Shown in pieces: positions 15,919 to 24,518 of a stretch of DNA of 46,380 nucleotides. The number at the start of each line of letters is the position of its first letter. Within the stretch, counting starts at the first letter, position 1. A program made the position numbers and the translations under genes. This DNA is from Cystobacter ferrugineus (lineage in GTDB: Bacteria; Myxococcota; Myxococcia; Myxococcales; Myxococcaceae). The notes beneath the pieces were generated by a model. It was not told the DNA's origin, made no database searches, and saw nothing but the letters and a program-made list of their open reading frames with translations. Location: contig NZ_MPIN01000003.1 of the NCBI RefSeq assembly GCF_001887355.1, forward strand, positions 639,897 through 686,276. The letters are read 5' to 3'.

Positions 15919-17589
15919 ATGCGGATGGACGACACGCTGTACAAGTCATTCCTGGAGGAGCTCCAGGCGCTGGAGAAGTTCCGGATGGGCTACACCGCGC
16001 TGTATCCGGCGGCGCCGCTCGACCACGAGGATCCGGACGTGCGGCGGCTCACCGAGGCGCTCGCGCTGTTCAGCACCCGGACGCGGCTGGCGGGGCAGCG
16101 CGCTCTCGCCCGCGGTACGATGCGCCTGTTCCAGCAGCACTTCTCCTATCTGCTCAACCCCGTGCCGGCCATGGCCATGCTGCGGGCCGTACCAGACGCG
16201 CGCTTCGTGGATGCCACCGAGCTGCCGCGAGGCACGCAGATGCTGTTCAACCCGGGAGGCGCGGGCGCTCCCACGGGACCGCTGTCCTTCCGCACCCAGG
16301 CCCCCTTGCGGCTGCTCCCCATCCGGCTGAGTCAAACGCGGATCGAGCGGCGCGGGGCGGACGCCAGCCGTCTGCGGCTGACCTTCGAGAGTGGCTTCCC
16401 CCGCAACGACGCGCCCGGTGTCCTGCGGCTCTACATCAACCACCTCAATGACTTCCGGGCCTCGCTCGCGGTGTTCCACCACCTCAAGCACGCCCTGCGC
16501 GCGACGAGTGTCCTCTTCGACGAGCAGGGGCCCGAGGTGGCGGTGGTCCCCACCGGGGAGGGAGACAAGCCGGTGCGTTTCGGTGCGCCCCGGCTGCCGC
16601 CGTCCGAGGCGGCGCCCTTCGAGCATCCCCTGCAGCGGGTGCGCTCCTTCATCCACTTCCCCCAGCAGGAGCTCTTCGTGGAGGTGCGGGTGCCGCCGCC
16701 GCCGCGCAACTGGCGCGGCTTCACGGTGTACCTCGACCTGGGAGGACGCTGGCCCCCGGAGCTGGTGCTCACTCCGGACACCTTCATGCTTCACGCCGTC
16801 CCCGTGGCGAATCTCCAGCAGGGCATGTCCAACCCCATCGAGCATGACGGCACGAAGGAGCGCCACGCCGTCCAGCATCCGGAGTTCGAGGGGGGCTACC
16901 GGGTGCACTCCATCCTGGGTGTCTACCAGATGGACAAACAGGGGATGCAGCCCCTGCGGCCCGGGGTCATCTCCGGCGGGCCGGGCTCCTATGAGCTCGA
17001 GCACGAGGGGCAGGGCAGGGCGCGCAAGACGTGGCTGTCCGTGGAGTTGCCGGGGGCGTTCGCCAGGCCGGCGCGGGTGGCCGTCGAGGCGAGCTGGCAC
17101 CAGCCTCTGCCCGCCCAGTTCGACGCCAACGGCTACCGGGCCGTGCTGGCGGACCGGTCCATCGAAGGGCTGCAGTGGGGCCTGGTGGGCTCCGTCGTTC
17201 CCGGGACGGACAACCCGTTGGAGCACACCCAACAGGCGCTGCTCCAACTGCTCTCCCTGCGCTCTCAGCGCTTCCTCGGCCTGGAGGACCTCGTCTTCCT
17301 GCTGGAGGCCCTGGGGGTACGCCAACAGCGCTACTTCCGCGACCTGGTGCGGCATCTGTCCTCCGTGAAGGTGCAACCCAAGCCGTTCACCCGGAGCGCC
17401 GCCGGTTTCAAATACATCTACCAGCTCACCTTCTCCGACCTGGATCCCACCCTGCTGCCCACCGTGGACCTGTTCTCGGAGCGGCTGCTGGATCTGCTCG
17501 GGGCGTGGAGCACGGAAGACATCGTGGAACTCGAAGTGAAGCTCACTCATGTGGAGAAGCCCCTGCGCTACATGCAGCGTGGGGGTTGA
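15919..17589 (+). CDS. tssF: T6SS baseplate protein TssF (IglH/VasA family)
   Basis: A 556-residue protein with the TssF N-terminal pattern: YKSFLEELQALEKFRMGYTA (the YLeELxyLRexGxxFA motif), YPAAPLDHEDPDVRRLTEAL and ALFSTRTRL. A long beta-rich body follows. TssF is the major baseplate wedge component and binds TssG and TssE. It follows the VgrG-like hub gene by 30 bases and completes the structural genes of the rightward arm. The codon use is the same GC-rich type as its neighbours, in contrast to the next gene. Confidence 0.88.
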   Translation: MRMDDTLYKSFLEELQALEKFRMGYTALYPAAPLDHEDPDVRRLTEALALFSTRTRLAGQRALARGTMRLFQQHFSYLLNPVPAMAMLRAVPDARFVDATELPRGTQMLFNPGGAGAPTGPLSFRTQAPLRLLPIRLSQTRIERRGADASRLRLTFESGFPRNDAPGVLRLYINHLNDFRASLAVFHHLKHALRATSVLFDEQGPEVAVVPTGEGDKPVRFGAPRLPPSEAAPFEHPLQRVRSFIHFPQQELFVEVRVPPPPRNWRGFTVYLDLGGRWPPELVLTPDTFMLHAVPVANLQQGMSNPIEHDGTKERHAVQHPEFEGGYRVHSILGVYQMDKQGMQPLRPGVISGGPGSYELEHEGQGRARKTWLSVELPGAFARPARVAVEASWHQPLPAQFDANGYRAVLADRSIEGLQWGLVGSVVPGTDNPLEHTQQALLQLLSLRSQRFLGLEDLVFLLEALGVRQQRYFRDLVRHLSSVKVQPKPFTRSAAGFKYIYQLTFSDLDPTLLPTVDLFSERLLDLLGAWSTEDIVELEVKLTHVEKPLRYMQRGG

Positions 17590-17650
17590 TCTGGCCTCAA
17601 AAAATATCTTTGTCCATCATTCTCCATAGTCATACGGGTAGAGGACTTTC

Positions 17651-20272
17651 ATGGGAAATCAAAAGCTCTCCATTGCGGAACAACAGGTCGCAGAAGACAT
17701 GAGCGATCGGCTCATTCAGACTCTTACGATCTGCAAGAGAAACTCGGACTCTCTTGTCGAGAAGCTCGAAGAAGCAATGAGGATCGATAAGATCAGGAGC
17801 GATCGCATCAAGTCCATCAAAAGCAAAATTATGGAGATCGCTGTGATTGCTGCCTCCCTCGTGCCTGGTGGCGCGACCGTGGGGGCAGTGCTGAGCCTGT
17901 TCCGCAATCGCACCCTGTCGTCCGCTCTGTCTCTTGCGCGGGGGGCGGACTCGGAGCTGGCAGTGAAAATATGGGGCGAGGGAAACGTCAACGAATACGA
18001 TGAAAGAAAGTTCGAGAACAAAATCAAGTTCTCTGGTGAGGAGGATAAGGCCGATGGGGGCGGGTGCGATGAAAAAGATGACACCAGTACACTGAAAAAG
18101 CATTTCGATGCGTTCGAGATGCAGGCCGGTGATGCCTTGAGCAATGCCCTTTCGGAATTTCCGCAGAGCGCACCGTCACGGTTGATGCGCGGTGGCGGCG
18201 GCTTGGACGAAATTAGAAGATCCATGCTCACGAACATTCATCGTAAGCATGGCGCCCAACTCATGATGTCCTCTTACAAGCAGACACTCGGCCAATTACT
18301 GGAAGTGGCTCATGGTGGCGAGGCCGCGATCCTCTCCCACGCCTTGGCTGCGGTCGCCGACGCGGTAGAGCTTGATCTCAACGGCGCGCATATTGCCAGG
18401 CATGGTGGATTCAAGATCGTGGATGATCAGGGCCAGTTACGAATGGCGCTGGGTGATGCGGAGGTCACGAAGGCCAAGGCGCACTTCAAGCAATTCAACC
18501 GGCTGCAGCAGGGATGGAGTGATCGCGAGAAGATTGGTATCACCAAATTCGAGACCGCGCAGAGAGCTCTTTCTCCATCAGCTGGCTTCGTCTACCCCCA
18601 GGAATGGACTGCCGAACAGATCGACGCAGTCCTCGCCTTCAAGACGAGCATCACTGCCTACAGGGTTGATCTCGAAGAAGCCCTCAAGAAAATGTGCATG
18701 GCGGAAGTTACGAAGTACATCGTCCAGGACGCCGCCGCTGGAAACTCGATAGTCAATCACGGTTTCAAGCACAGATCCAATTTGCGGCACTTCCTATGGG
18801 ACGGCCAGCATGGGCTGATTCGCTCGGGAGCCAACTTCTTCTCCTTTGGCCTGCTCTGGAGCACTACCAAGGACGAGAGCGCACGCGCGGAGTTGATGGT
18901 AGACGCCCATATCCTTCATAAAATGCTGGAACTCCATCTCGGCACCCCTTGGCTCGCGCCCATCCCAAACAATCCCCACACCCGTAGGAAAGTCGCTTTT
19001 GCTTTGCACGACGTGTGGAACACCATCATCTTGAGCAAGTCGCGCACCAAGAACACCAGGGATCTCAAGAAGTGCTATCCTGTGGAGAAGGTTGTCGCAT
19101 CGCCTTCGATCGTGAGCTATTGGTCTCCCATCGGAGCGTTCCTGGGCGAGCTTCCAAAGAAGGGAGCGGAGGCCAAGTCCTCGAAGAGCAGCACTGGCTC
19201 GGATTCCGTCACCAGCGAGATGGGAAATGCATACACTGCGTTCATTGGGGATCCCGAGAATCTGCCATCGAGTCCCACATCAGTGTTGAGCACTGTCTCA
19301 TCGCTGGACCAGCAAGAGATGGGCTTGATGCTTCAAAAAGCCGCTACCAGTGGGCTGAAAAACTCGCTTTATCCTGATCATGCTGAAATCGTCAATGTGA
19401 ATTTGCGTTATAAGCCGTTCCCGACTTGGCTTGAAAATGCTATCGCAGAAACGTATGGCGGGGTGGGAATTGGCAAAAGAAATCTAGATGTTTTATTGGC
19501 GGTGCGCAAGGAGTTGGATGGAGTCGCCGACGTCGATTGGGTCAGGGATGTAGAGGATAAGGCCAACCCCCTGGCTAGTTATGTATCCTGGACAACAGGA
19601 CGCAAGAGGTTCAGTAAGTTTAAAGACAAGCTTGAGACCCGTGAAGCCAAAGAGATCTTCAAGAAGTACGGTTCTTATGCGCAGAGCCTCCGGAATCTAG
19701 GCGCTCAGGACACCCTCATGAGTGCCTACCTTGCTCAGAAGATGGGACTGGAGTTGTTGCACTCCGGAGTCGTGGAGCCGACAGAGGTGATGAAGTTGAT
19801 GGATGATACCATCCGGCATCTGCTCAAGAAGGTGGCTCCTGAACAATACAATAGATACAAGGAAGTCTACAAAAATTCAGAGATCACCCAGAAGGAGATC
19901 TTCCCCGGGAAAATCATTCTTGCTCGTGAAGAGAATGGAGAAGAATCTCGTGAAACGGACTTTCTCTACAGACGGGATGGGGGTCTTGGCCCCCATGATG
20001 ACACCGCTGATTCACCTGACGATGAATTCTTTGACGACTCCGGTGATAGGAACAAGACTGACGGCCATCCTGATGGAAAGAACATTTCTCCGGCCAAAAA
20101 GAATGGCAACAGCTTCTTGAAGGACAAAGACAACATCAAACAAAAAAATGGAAAAATCAACAAGAACCCCCATGTTGGAACGAAATACGAAAAATCACCG
20201 TATTTTCCTCCGAGTAAAATCAACTCGCTCCAGGGGAAGGCAGGGATAAATGGTAAATCACGCAAATTTTGA
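17651..20272 (+). CDS. Large AT-richer protein of unknown family, candidate T6SS effector
   Basis: An 873-residue protein with no family I recognise. Residues 1-58 are charged and helical. Residues about 60-84 are hydrophobic (MEIAVIAASLVPGGATVGAV), which could be one membrane helix or a hairpin. The middle is a long mixed helical region with many charged residues. From about residue 757 the chain becomes acidic, then Lys/Asn/Gly-rich and probably disordered. There is no N-terminal signal peptide, as expected for a T6SS substrate. Base composition is near 50% G+C by eye, against about 68% in the tss genes, and rarer A/T-ending codons are used, suggesting horizontal acquisition. It starts 61 bases after tssF in the same direction, with AGAGGA before the ATG. 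No obvious immunity gene follows, so a host- or prey-directed effector that needs no immunity is conceivable. Confidence 0.75.
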   Translation: MGNQKLSIAEQQVAEDMSDRLIQTLTICKRNSDSLVEKLEEAMRIDKIRSDRIKSIKSKIMEIAVIAASLVPGGATVGAVLSLFRNRTLSSALSLARGADSELAVKIWGEGNVNEYDERKFENKIKFSGEEDKADGGGCDEKDDTSTLKKHFDAFEMQAGDALSNALSEFPQSAPSRLMRGGGGLDEIRRSMLTNIHRKHGAQLMMSSYKQTLGQLLEVAHGGEAAILSHALAAVADAVELDLNGAHIARHGGFKIVDDQGQLRMALGDAEVTKAKAHFKQFNRLQQGWSDREKIGITKFETAQRALSPSAGFVYPQEWTAEQIDAVLAFKTSITAYRVDLEEALKKMCMAEVTKYIVQDAAAGNSIVNHGFKHRSNLRHFLWDGQHGLIRSGANFFSFGLLWSTTKDESARAELMVDAHILHKMLELHLGTPWLAPIPNNPHTRRKVAFALHDVWNTIILSKSRTKNTRDLKKCYPVEKVVASPSIVSYWSPIGAFLGELPKKGAEAKSSKSSTGSDSVTSEMGNAYTAFIGDPENLPSSPTSVLSTVSSLDQQEMGLMLQKAATSGLKNSLYPDHAEIVNVNLRYKPFPTWLENAIAETYGGVGIGKRNLDVLLAVRKELDGVADVDWVRDVEDKANPLASYVSWTTGRKRFSKFKDKLETREAKEIFKKYGSYAQSLRNLGAQDTLMSAYLAQKMGLELLHSGVVEPTEVMKLMDDTIRHLLKKVAPEQYNRYKEVYKNSEITQKEIFPGKIILAREENGEESRETDFLYRRDGGLGPHDDTADSPDDEFFDDSGDRNKTDGHPDGKNISPAKKNGNSFLKDKDNIKQKNGKINKNPHVGTKYEKSPYFPPSKINSLQGKAGINGKSRKF

Positions 20273-20295
20273 TATCCGGCGCTTGAAATAGGCCG

Positions 20296-20324
20296 CCATG
20301 TGCCCGCCTCAGGCGGGCATGTGG
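20296..20324. terminator. Strong hairpin after the effector candidate
   Basis: CCATGTGCCCGCC (20296-20308), loop TCA, GGCGGGCATGTGG (20312-20324) form a 13-pair stem with two G-U wobbles on the plus strand. It begins 24 bases after the stop of the 17651-20272 gene and so probably ends that transcript. There is no downstream U-run, so a purely intrinsic mechanism is uncertain. Confidence 0.55.
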
Positions 20325-20646
20325 CTCTCGCGAACACCTGTTTGCTGTTGGCCATGCGAGAGCAACGGGGGTGGGGACATCCGCGGAAAGGGCCGCGCCG
20401 GGCTGCATGACCGTGCCCGTGCGAATTCCGTCGGAGCTGCGGAAGCAGCCATCTCGCGGGACGGAATGCTTTGGCACTCCGTCATGGCGATGATGAATCC
20501 CTGGCCGCCCTACAACACTCCCGCTGACCTCCACCTGAACACCATCACCGGCGACTTCGGCCTCTGCGCGCGCTGGCCCAGCGGGCTGCTCGACGACGCC
20601 GACGACATGCGCGGAGGCCCCCGTGAGGGCTTGGCTTCCTACCGCG
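20325..20646. other. Intergenic stretch without a supported gene
   Basis: About 320 bases between the hairpin and the end of the leftward ANL gene. A plus-strand frame is open through it but has no ribosome site, no recognisable domain and runs into the 3' end of the opposite gene. The composition is back to GC-rich. It may be a decayed gene fragment; nothing definite is seen. Confidence 0.4.
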
Positions 20647-22350
20647 TCACTTTCTCGGCTCGGTCACGCCCGGTCCAGCCCCAGCGGGAGCCTGGAAGAC
20701 GTGGCTCCTCAACGCGGTGAGCGACTGGAACAGCGGATCCGTGGCCTTGTGCTGCAAGGAGCCCGTCAGGTACTGCGACTGGCACCAGGCCTCGTCCAAC
20801 TGGCCCTCCTTGCGCCGCGGATGGAGGGGGAAGCACTCGAAGCGGTCGGGGAGGAACTCGGCCCCCAGTTGCAGCTCGAGGCGTCGGCGGAGCTCCGCGG
20901 GGGACGCCTCCGCGCCCGGTGTCCGGCCCTCGGTGAAGACGAGCAGCACGTGGCGGTGCTCGCCCGCCAGACCCGTGGGCACGGGGAGCACGGAGGTGGC
21001 CACGGGCGGCCCCGGCTCCTCCCGCAGCGCCTCCGTCACCTCGGCGGCGGGGTAGACCCGTCCCTCGCGCCGTGCCTCGCGGGTGCCACCGTACTGGTAC
21101 TGATTGCGTACGCGGGAGAGGATGACGTGGCCCGGCGCCCGGCCCTCGGCGGGCAGCAGCGTGAAGAGGCCCGTGTCGCCCGCGGTCTCCTGCCCGCTCT
21201 GGGTGAAGTCCCACAGGGCCCAGCGGCGGCCCGGCGCCGGAGGGGCCTCGGAGTGCACGGCCCCCACGCGCCGCTGGGAACAGAGCACGGCCCCACCCGC
21301 CGCCGCGTCCACGAGCACGTTGGAGCAGGGCACCGAGGCCAGCCCGCACTGCTTCACCCAGGTGCGCCAGGCCTCCCAGTCCAGCGGCCCCTCGGGGTTG
21401 CGGAACCAGTGGCCCACGTTCTTGAGCACCGTGCGGCCGCGCAGCAGCGCGTCCCGCAGGGCCGGGGTGACGCCGAGCGCACGCACCGGGTACTCGTTCA
21501 GCAGGGAAGGCGAGGCCTCCACGTCCGCGGGCTCGAGGTGCAGGAAGGTGGCGCCGCGCAGCAGCGTGGCGAAGAGCAGGGCCGGCAGGTGCTGGAGCGG
21601 GTGGAAGCCGGGCGCGGCCAGGTGCTCCCCGGGAGCCAGGCCGAAGGTGAGCAGCCCATCCACCAGCGCCCCGAGCCACGCATCCCCGGCCTTCAGCGGC
21701 ACGGGGGTGGCGGAGGGCGACGCCAGGGGAGAGAAGAGCAGTCCCACGGTCTCGCCTGGCTTGTAGGTATGGGAGGCGAGCGCCGGGGTCGAGGGGGCGT
21801 GGGTGGGCAGCAGGCACTTCGCGAAGGGCCCCAGCAGCGGTGCCTGGTGGGGCTCGGCGGCCACGTGGGCGGGGGCGAGCGCGGTGAGGCGGCGCGCGAC
21901 GAAGCGCCGGCCCACGGGAGGCAGCAGGCTGATGCAGGCCCCCAGGCCCAGCGCGGCCCCCAGGCTCACCAGCAGCTCCGGCCCGGGGTGCAGCACCAGG
22001 CATACCTTCGCCCCCGGCTTGACGCCCTGCTGGGCCCACGCCGTGGCACGCCGCGCCGCCTGCTCGTGCAACTGGCGGTAGCTGAGCGTCTGCCAGCCCC
22101 GGGCCCGCTCATAGGTGCGCAGGGCGAGGCGATCCGTGGACGCATGGCGGCCGATCAGATCATGGAAGAAGTCATGGTGCTGGCCGGCGCGGCTCTTGAA
22201 GGGGGCACCCCGGCCCACGTGGGAGGGGGCCAGCGCCGTGGCGAATCCCTCCGGGTCGCTCCAGCTCCGCCGCAGCCAGTCGGGCACGCCCCCCTCGGGT
22301 GGGGACGCCGCCTCGTACTGCGCGAGAATCGCTCGGGTGTCGTAGGACAT
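20647..22350 (-). CDS. ANL-superfamily (AMP-binding/acyl ligase-like) protein with degenerate active site
   Basis: A 567-residue protein whose order of segments follows acyl-CoA synthetases and adenylation domains. An N-terminal LSYRQLHEQAARRATAWAQQ is followed by GAKVCLVLHPGPELLVSLGA, a large middle, and a small C-terminal domain. The motifs that bind and activate substrate are eroded. The Ser/Thr/Gly P-loop (normally TSGTTGxPK) reads LLFSPLASPSATPV at about 205-217. The C-terminal NGKxDR-type motif reads EGQLDE at about 515-520, so the catalytic lysine is replaced by Gln. A fragment AGDTGLF may match the conserved TGD. I infer a ligase relative that may no longer adenylate, perhaps a binding or regulatory protein. 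It lies 11 bases after the OmpA-like gene on the same strand and is probably cotranscribed with it. Confidence 0.7.
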   Translation of the reverse strand: MSYDTRAILAQYEAASPPEGGVPDWLRRSWSDPEGFATALAPSHVGRGAPFKSRAGQHHDFFHDLIGRHASTDRLALRTYERARGWQTLSYRQLHEQAARRATAWAQQGVKPGAKVCLVLHPGPELLVSLGAALGLGACISLLPPVGRRFVARRLTALAPAHVAAEPHQAPLLGPFAKCLLPTHAPSTPALASHTYKPGETVGLLFSPLASPSATPVPLKAGDAWLGALVDGLLTFGLAPGEHLAAPGFHPLQHLPALLFATLLRGATFLHLEPADVEASPSLLNEYPVRALGVTPALRDALLRGRTVLKNVGHWFRNPEGPLDWEAWRTWVKQCGLASVPCSNVLVDAAAGGAVLCSQRRVGAVHSEAPPAPGRRWALWDFTQSGQETAGDTGLFTLLPAEGRAPGHVILSRVRNQYQYGGTREARREGRVYPAAEVTEALREEPGPPVATSVLPVPTGLAGEHRHVLLVFTEGRTPGAEASPAELRRRLELQLGAEFLPDRFECFPLHPRRKEGQLDEAWCQSQYLTGSLQHKATDPLFQSLTALRSHVFQAPAGAGPGVTEPRK

Positions 22351-22361
22351 GGCGGTGGGGT

Positions 22362-23747
22362 TCAGGGCATCCCCTGGGCCAGGGCCCCGGAGCCACTCGG
22401 GACGAACACCTCCACGTGGCCGCTCGTGGGCCCTCGCGAGCCGGAGACACGCACCTGCATGCGCTCCGGGGCAATCCCGTACTCGGCCAGATGGTGGCGT
22501 ACGGCTTGCGCGCGCCGGAGCGGCAGCAACCGGTCGGACGCCTCATTGGCCTCCGCCGCCGGTTGCGCCTCGATGAGGATGGGGGTCTCCGCGGGCAGGG
22601 AGCGCAGCAGCGGAATCAGCCGCCGCAGCTCGGCCAGGTCCCCGGACAGCGCCGTACTGCCCGGCTCGAAGCGCACCGTGCCGTGCAGCGACGACGGGGG
22701 CGAGCCCGTGTCGGGACGCGGCGGCTCCGGGGCGGGCTCGGGGGGGAGCAGCTCCCGCGTGGGGACGGGCACCACGGTCGCCGGCGAGTCATCGGCGCGG
22801 GGCGTGTGGGCCTCCTCCAGACGGAAGTGGGGAACGGGCTCCGTGAGGCGCTCCAACTCGGGAGGTGGCTCCGAGTGGAAGCTCACTCCCAGGAGCACCC
22901 GGGCGATGGGCGTGCCGGGCGCCGCGCCCACGCCGGGGCCACCCAGGACGGACAGATCGAGCGCGGAGGAGAGGGGCAGGCGCACGCCCCCCAGGAGTTC
23001 GACGGAGGGCTGGCGGGTGTCGGTGGCGAAGGCTCCTCGTAGGGCCAACTCTCCCCGCGGCCCCGTGCCCGTGGTGGCCAGCAGCGCGCCCAGGCCCACC
23101 TCCAGGCCCTGTGCCGAGGAGGAGGCAGCCGCCAGGGGACTGCGGGGGCGCAGCAGCACGCCCGCCTCGAGCGCCGGGTGGAGCCAGCCCATCCGCATGC
23201 CCACGGTCGCGCGCGCGCGGAAGCGCATCCCCGCGTCGGCCGCCAGCGCTTGCTTGTTGCCGAAGGGCAGCCCGGCCGCCAGGTCCACGGAGAGATCCAC
23301 GGGCTGCTCGTACCGCTGAGACATCAACCCCAGCCGGGCCTGGAGCACCGGGGTGTCGAGTCCAGACGACGCGAGCGGCGTGTAATTCACCTCGCCTGGG
23401 TCCTCGCCCTGCTGCCAGAGCACCACGGGGATCTGCAGGCCCAGCTCGAGCCAGGGCAGCACGCCGTAGCTGCCCGCCACCACCGCCGAGCCCCGGTTGC
23501 GCACCAGCTCCAGCCGCCGCCCGCCATTGCGCAGCACGAACGGCAGGTGTTGGTATTGTCCCACCAGCCCCACACTCAGGCTCCCGGGTGGCATCAGCTC
23601 GCCATTGCCAGACAGGAGGGAGCCCCGCCCGGGATTGATTTCCAGGCGCTCCAGTTCGAATACAGGCAGGGGGTCCTGGGCCCAGGACGTGGAGCAGCAC
23701 AGAAGAGCCGCCACGGCGGCGCCTCGCGTCAATGGAGGGGGGGACAT
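22362..23747 (-). CDS. Outer-membrane beta-structured protein with degenerate OmpA-like C-terminal domain
   Basis: A 461-residue exported protein. Residues 1-23 form a signal peptide ending at SWAQ. Residues about 25-320 are alternating beta strands typical of a myxobacterial outer-membrane transporter-like barrel (LPWLELGLQIPVVLW, QPSVELLGGVRLPL). A Pro-rich linker (about 335-355) precedes an OmpA/MotB-like domain (TVRFEPGSTALSGDLAELRR ... LRRAQAVRHHLAEYGI). In that domain the peptidoglycan-binding GHxD motif has become IEAQPAAEA, although the RRA arginine remains. It is paralogous over its full length to the protein at 43101-44561, whose OmpA motif is intact. It heads the two-gene operon with the ANL protein. 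A structural or sensing role in the outer membrane is likely; the substrate is unknown. Confidence 0.75.
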   Translation of the reverse strand: MSPPPLTRGAAVAALLCCSTSWAQDPLPVFELERLEINPGRGSLLSGNGELMPPGSLSVGLVGQYQHLPFVLRNGGRRLELVRNRGSAVVAGSYGVLPWLELGLQIPVVLWQQGEDPGEVNYTPLASSGLDTPVLQARLGLMSQRYEQPVDLSVDLAAGLPFGNKQALAADAGMRFRARATVGMRMGWLHPALEAGVLLRPRSPLAAASSSAQGLEVGLGALLATTGTGPRGELALRGAFATDTRQPSVELLGGVRLPLSSALDLSVLGGPGVGAAPGTPIARVLLGVSFHSEPPPELERLTEPVPHFRLEEAHTPRADDSPATVVPVPTRELLPPEPAPEPPRPDTGSPPSSLHGTVRFEPGSTALSGDLAELRRLIPLLRSLPAETPILIEAQPAAEANEASDRLLPLRRAQAVRHHLAEYGIAPERMQVRVSGSRGPTSGHVEVFVPSGSGALAQGMP

Positions 23748-24518
23748 GTCGAGAGGCTCGGACAGCTTTCGGGCAGGACCGGAAGACGGTCAGTTCACTT
23801 CCCCACGATACAGCAATGCCCTGTTGAGTCATAGGGGGGACCAGCCCCTTGGAATTCCAATCACCCCGGTCCGCGTCTGTCCGCCTGCTCGCCATGCGCC
23901 TTCTGGACTGGCGGATGTCTCTTGTCGTACCGCGAGCCGTTGCGCGAGCGCCGCCGTCTGTTGCTCCTCCCCGCGGTGCATCCGGGCCGGACAGGTCGGC
24001 TTCAATGTCATACCTGGTGCGCATTCAGCAATACGACTGGCTGAGCAATGATTGTCAGATGTGAATGCCACCGTCCTCCAGCAATACATCTGGCTGAACA
24101 ACGGCTGCCCGAAATGGCGCTTCGAGTTCCTGCAGTGACGGCCCACGGCGGCGCCCAGGCCGCTCCCCTCCACGGCGGCCAGTGAGCGGGCACGGGGCTC
24201 ACTCGTACCCCGAGGGGGCGGATTCGGGGCCCGCGGGCCGCTCGCCTCGGCCTGGCTGGTGGCCCTCGACGCCCACCGCCCAGGGCGAGTCCGGGCGGAG
24301 CCCAGGGAGGGCGCGCGGGTTCGCCGCCGCCCGGGCCATGACCGCGGGCTTGGGGGCGAATGTCACGGTCCTCCCGTCACCAGGAATAAACGCAGGGCCC
24401 GTCCATTTCCGGGCGTGTTGAGCCCCGATCCTTGGTGCAGCATCCAATCCTGGGCGTTTCCCATGGTCGCGCCCGCCCATGTCCTGTATGGAGGCCGATC
24501 GCCCCCCTCGTCCTCTTC
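23748..24518. other. Long divergent intergenic region with a duplicated short motif, no supported gene
   Basis: About 770 bases between the leftward OmpA-like gene and the rightward efflux operon. Frames here are short and lack ribosome sites. At 24026-24061 one frame reads QQYDWLSNDCQM then stop; at 24079-24138 another frame reads QQYIWLNNGCPKWRFEFLQ then stop. The similarity of these two pieces in different frames suggests the remains of a gene with internal repeats broken by an indel. The rest (24140-24500) is very GC-rich and shows nothing recognisable. Promoters for both flanking operons must lie here but none is clear. Confidence 0.45.

Noticed and set aside
20298-20720. Plus-strand frame of 140 codons after the hairpin
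   Set aside because: It starts inside the hairpin, lacks a ribosome site and overlaps the end of the opposite ANL gene; no family recognised.
20623-23319. Plus-strand open frame of 898 codons opposite the ANL and OmpA-like genes
   Set aside because: Its composition is shadow-like (Arg/Gly/Pro), while the minus-strand frames have family motifs and a signal peptide.
24199-24480. Small minus-strand frame of 93 codons before the efflux operon
   Set aside because: No ribosome site, no recognisable domain and a composition expected of non-coding GC-rich DNA.
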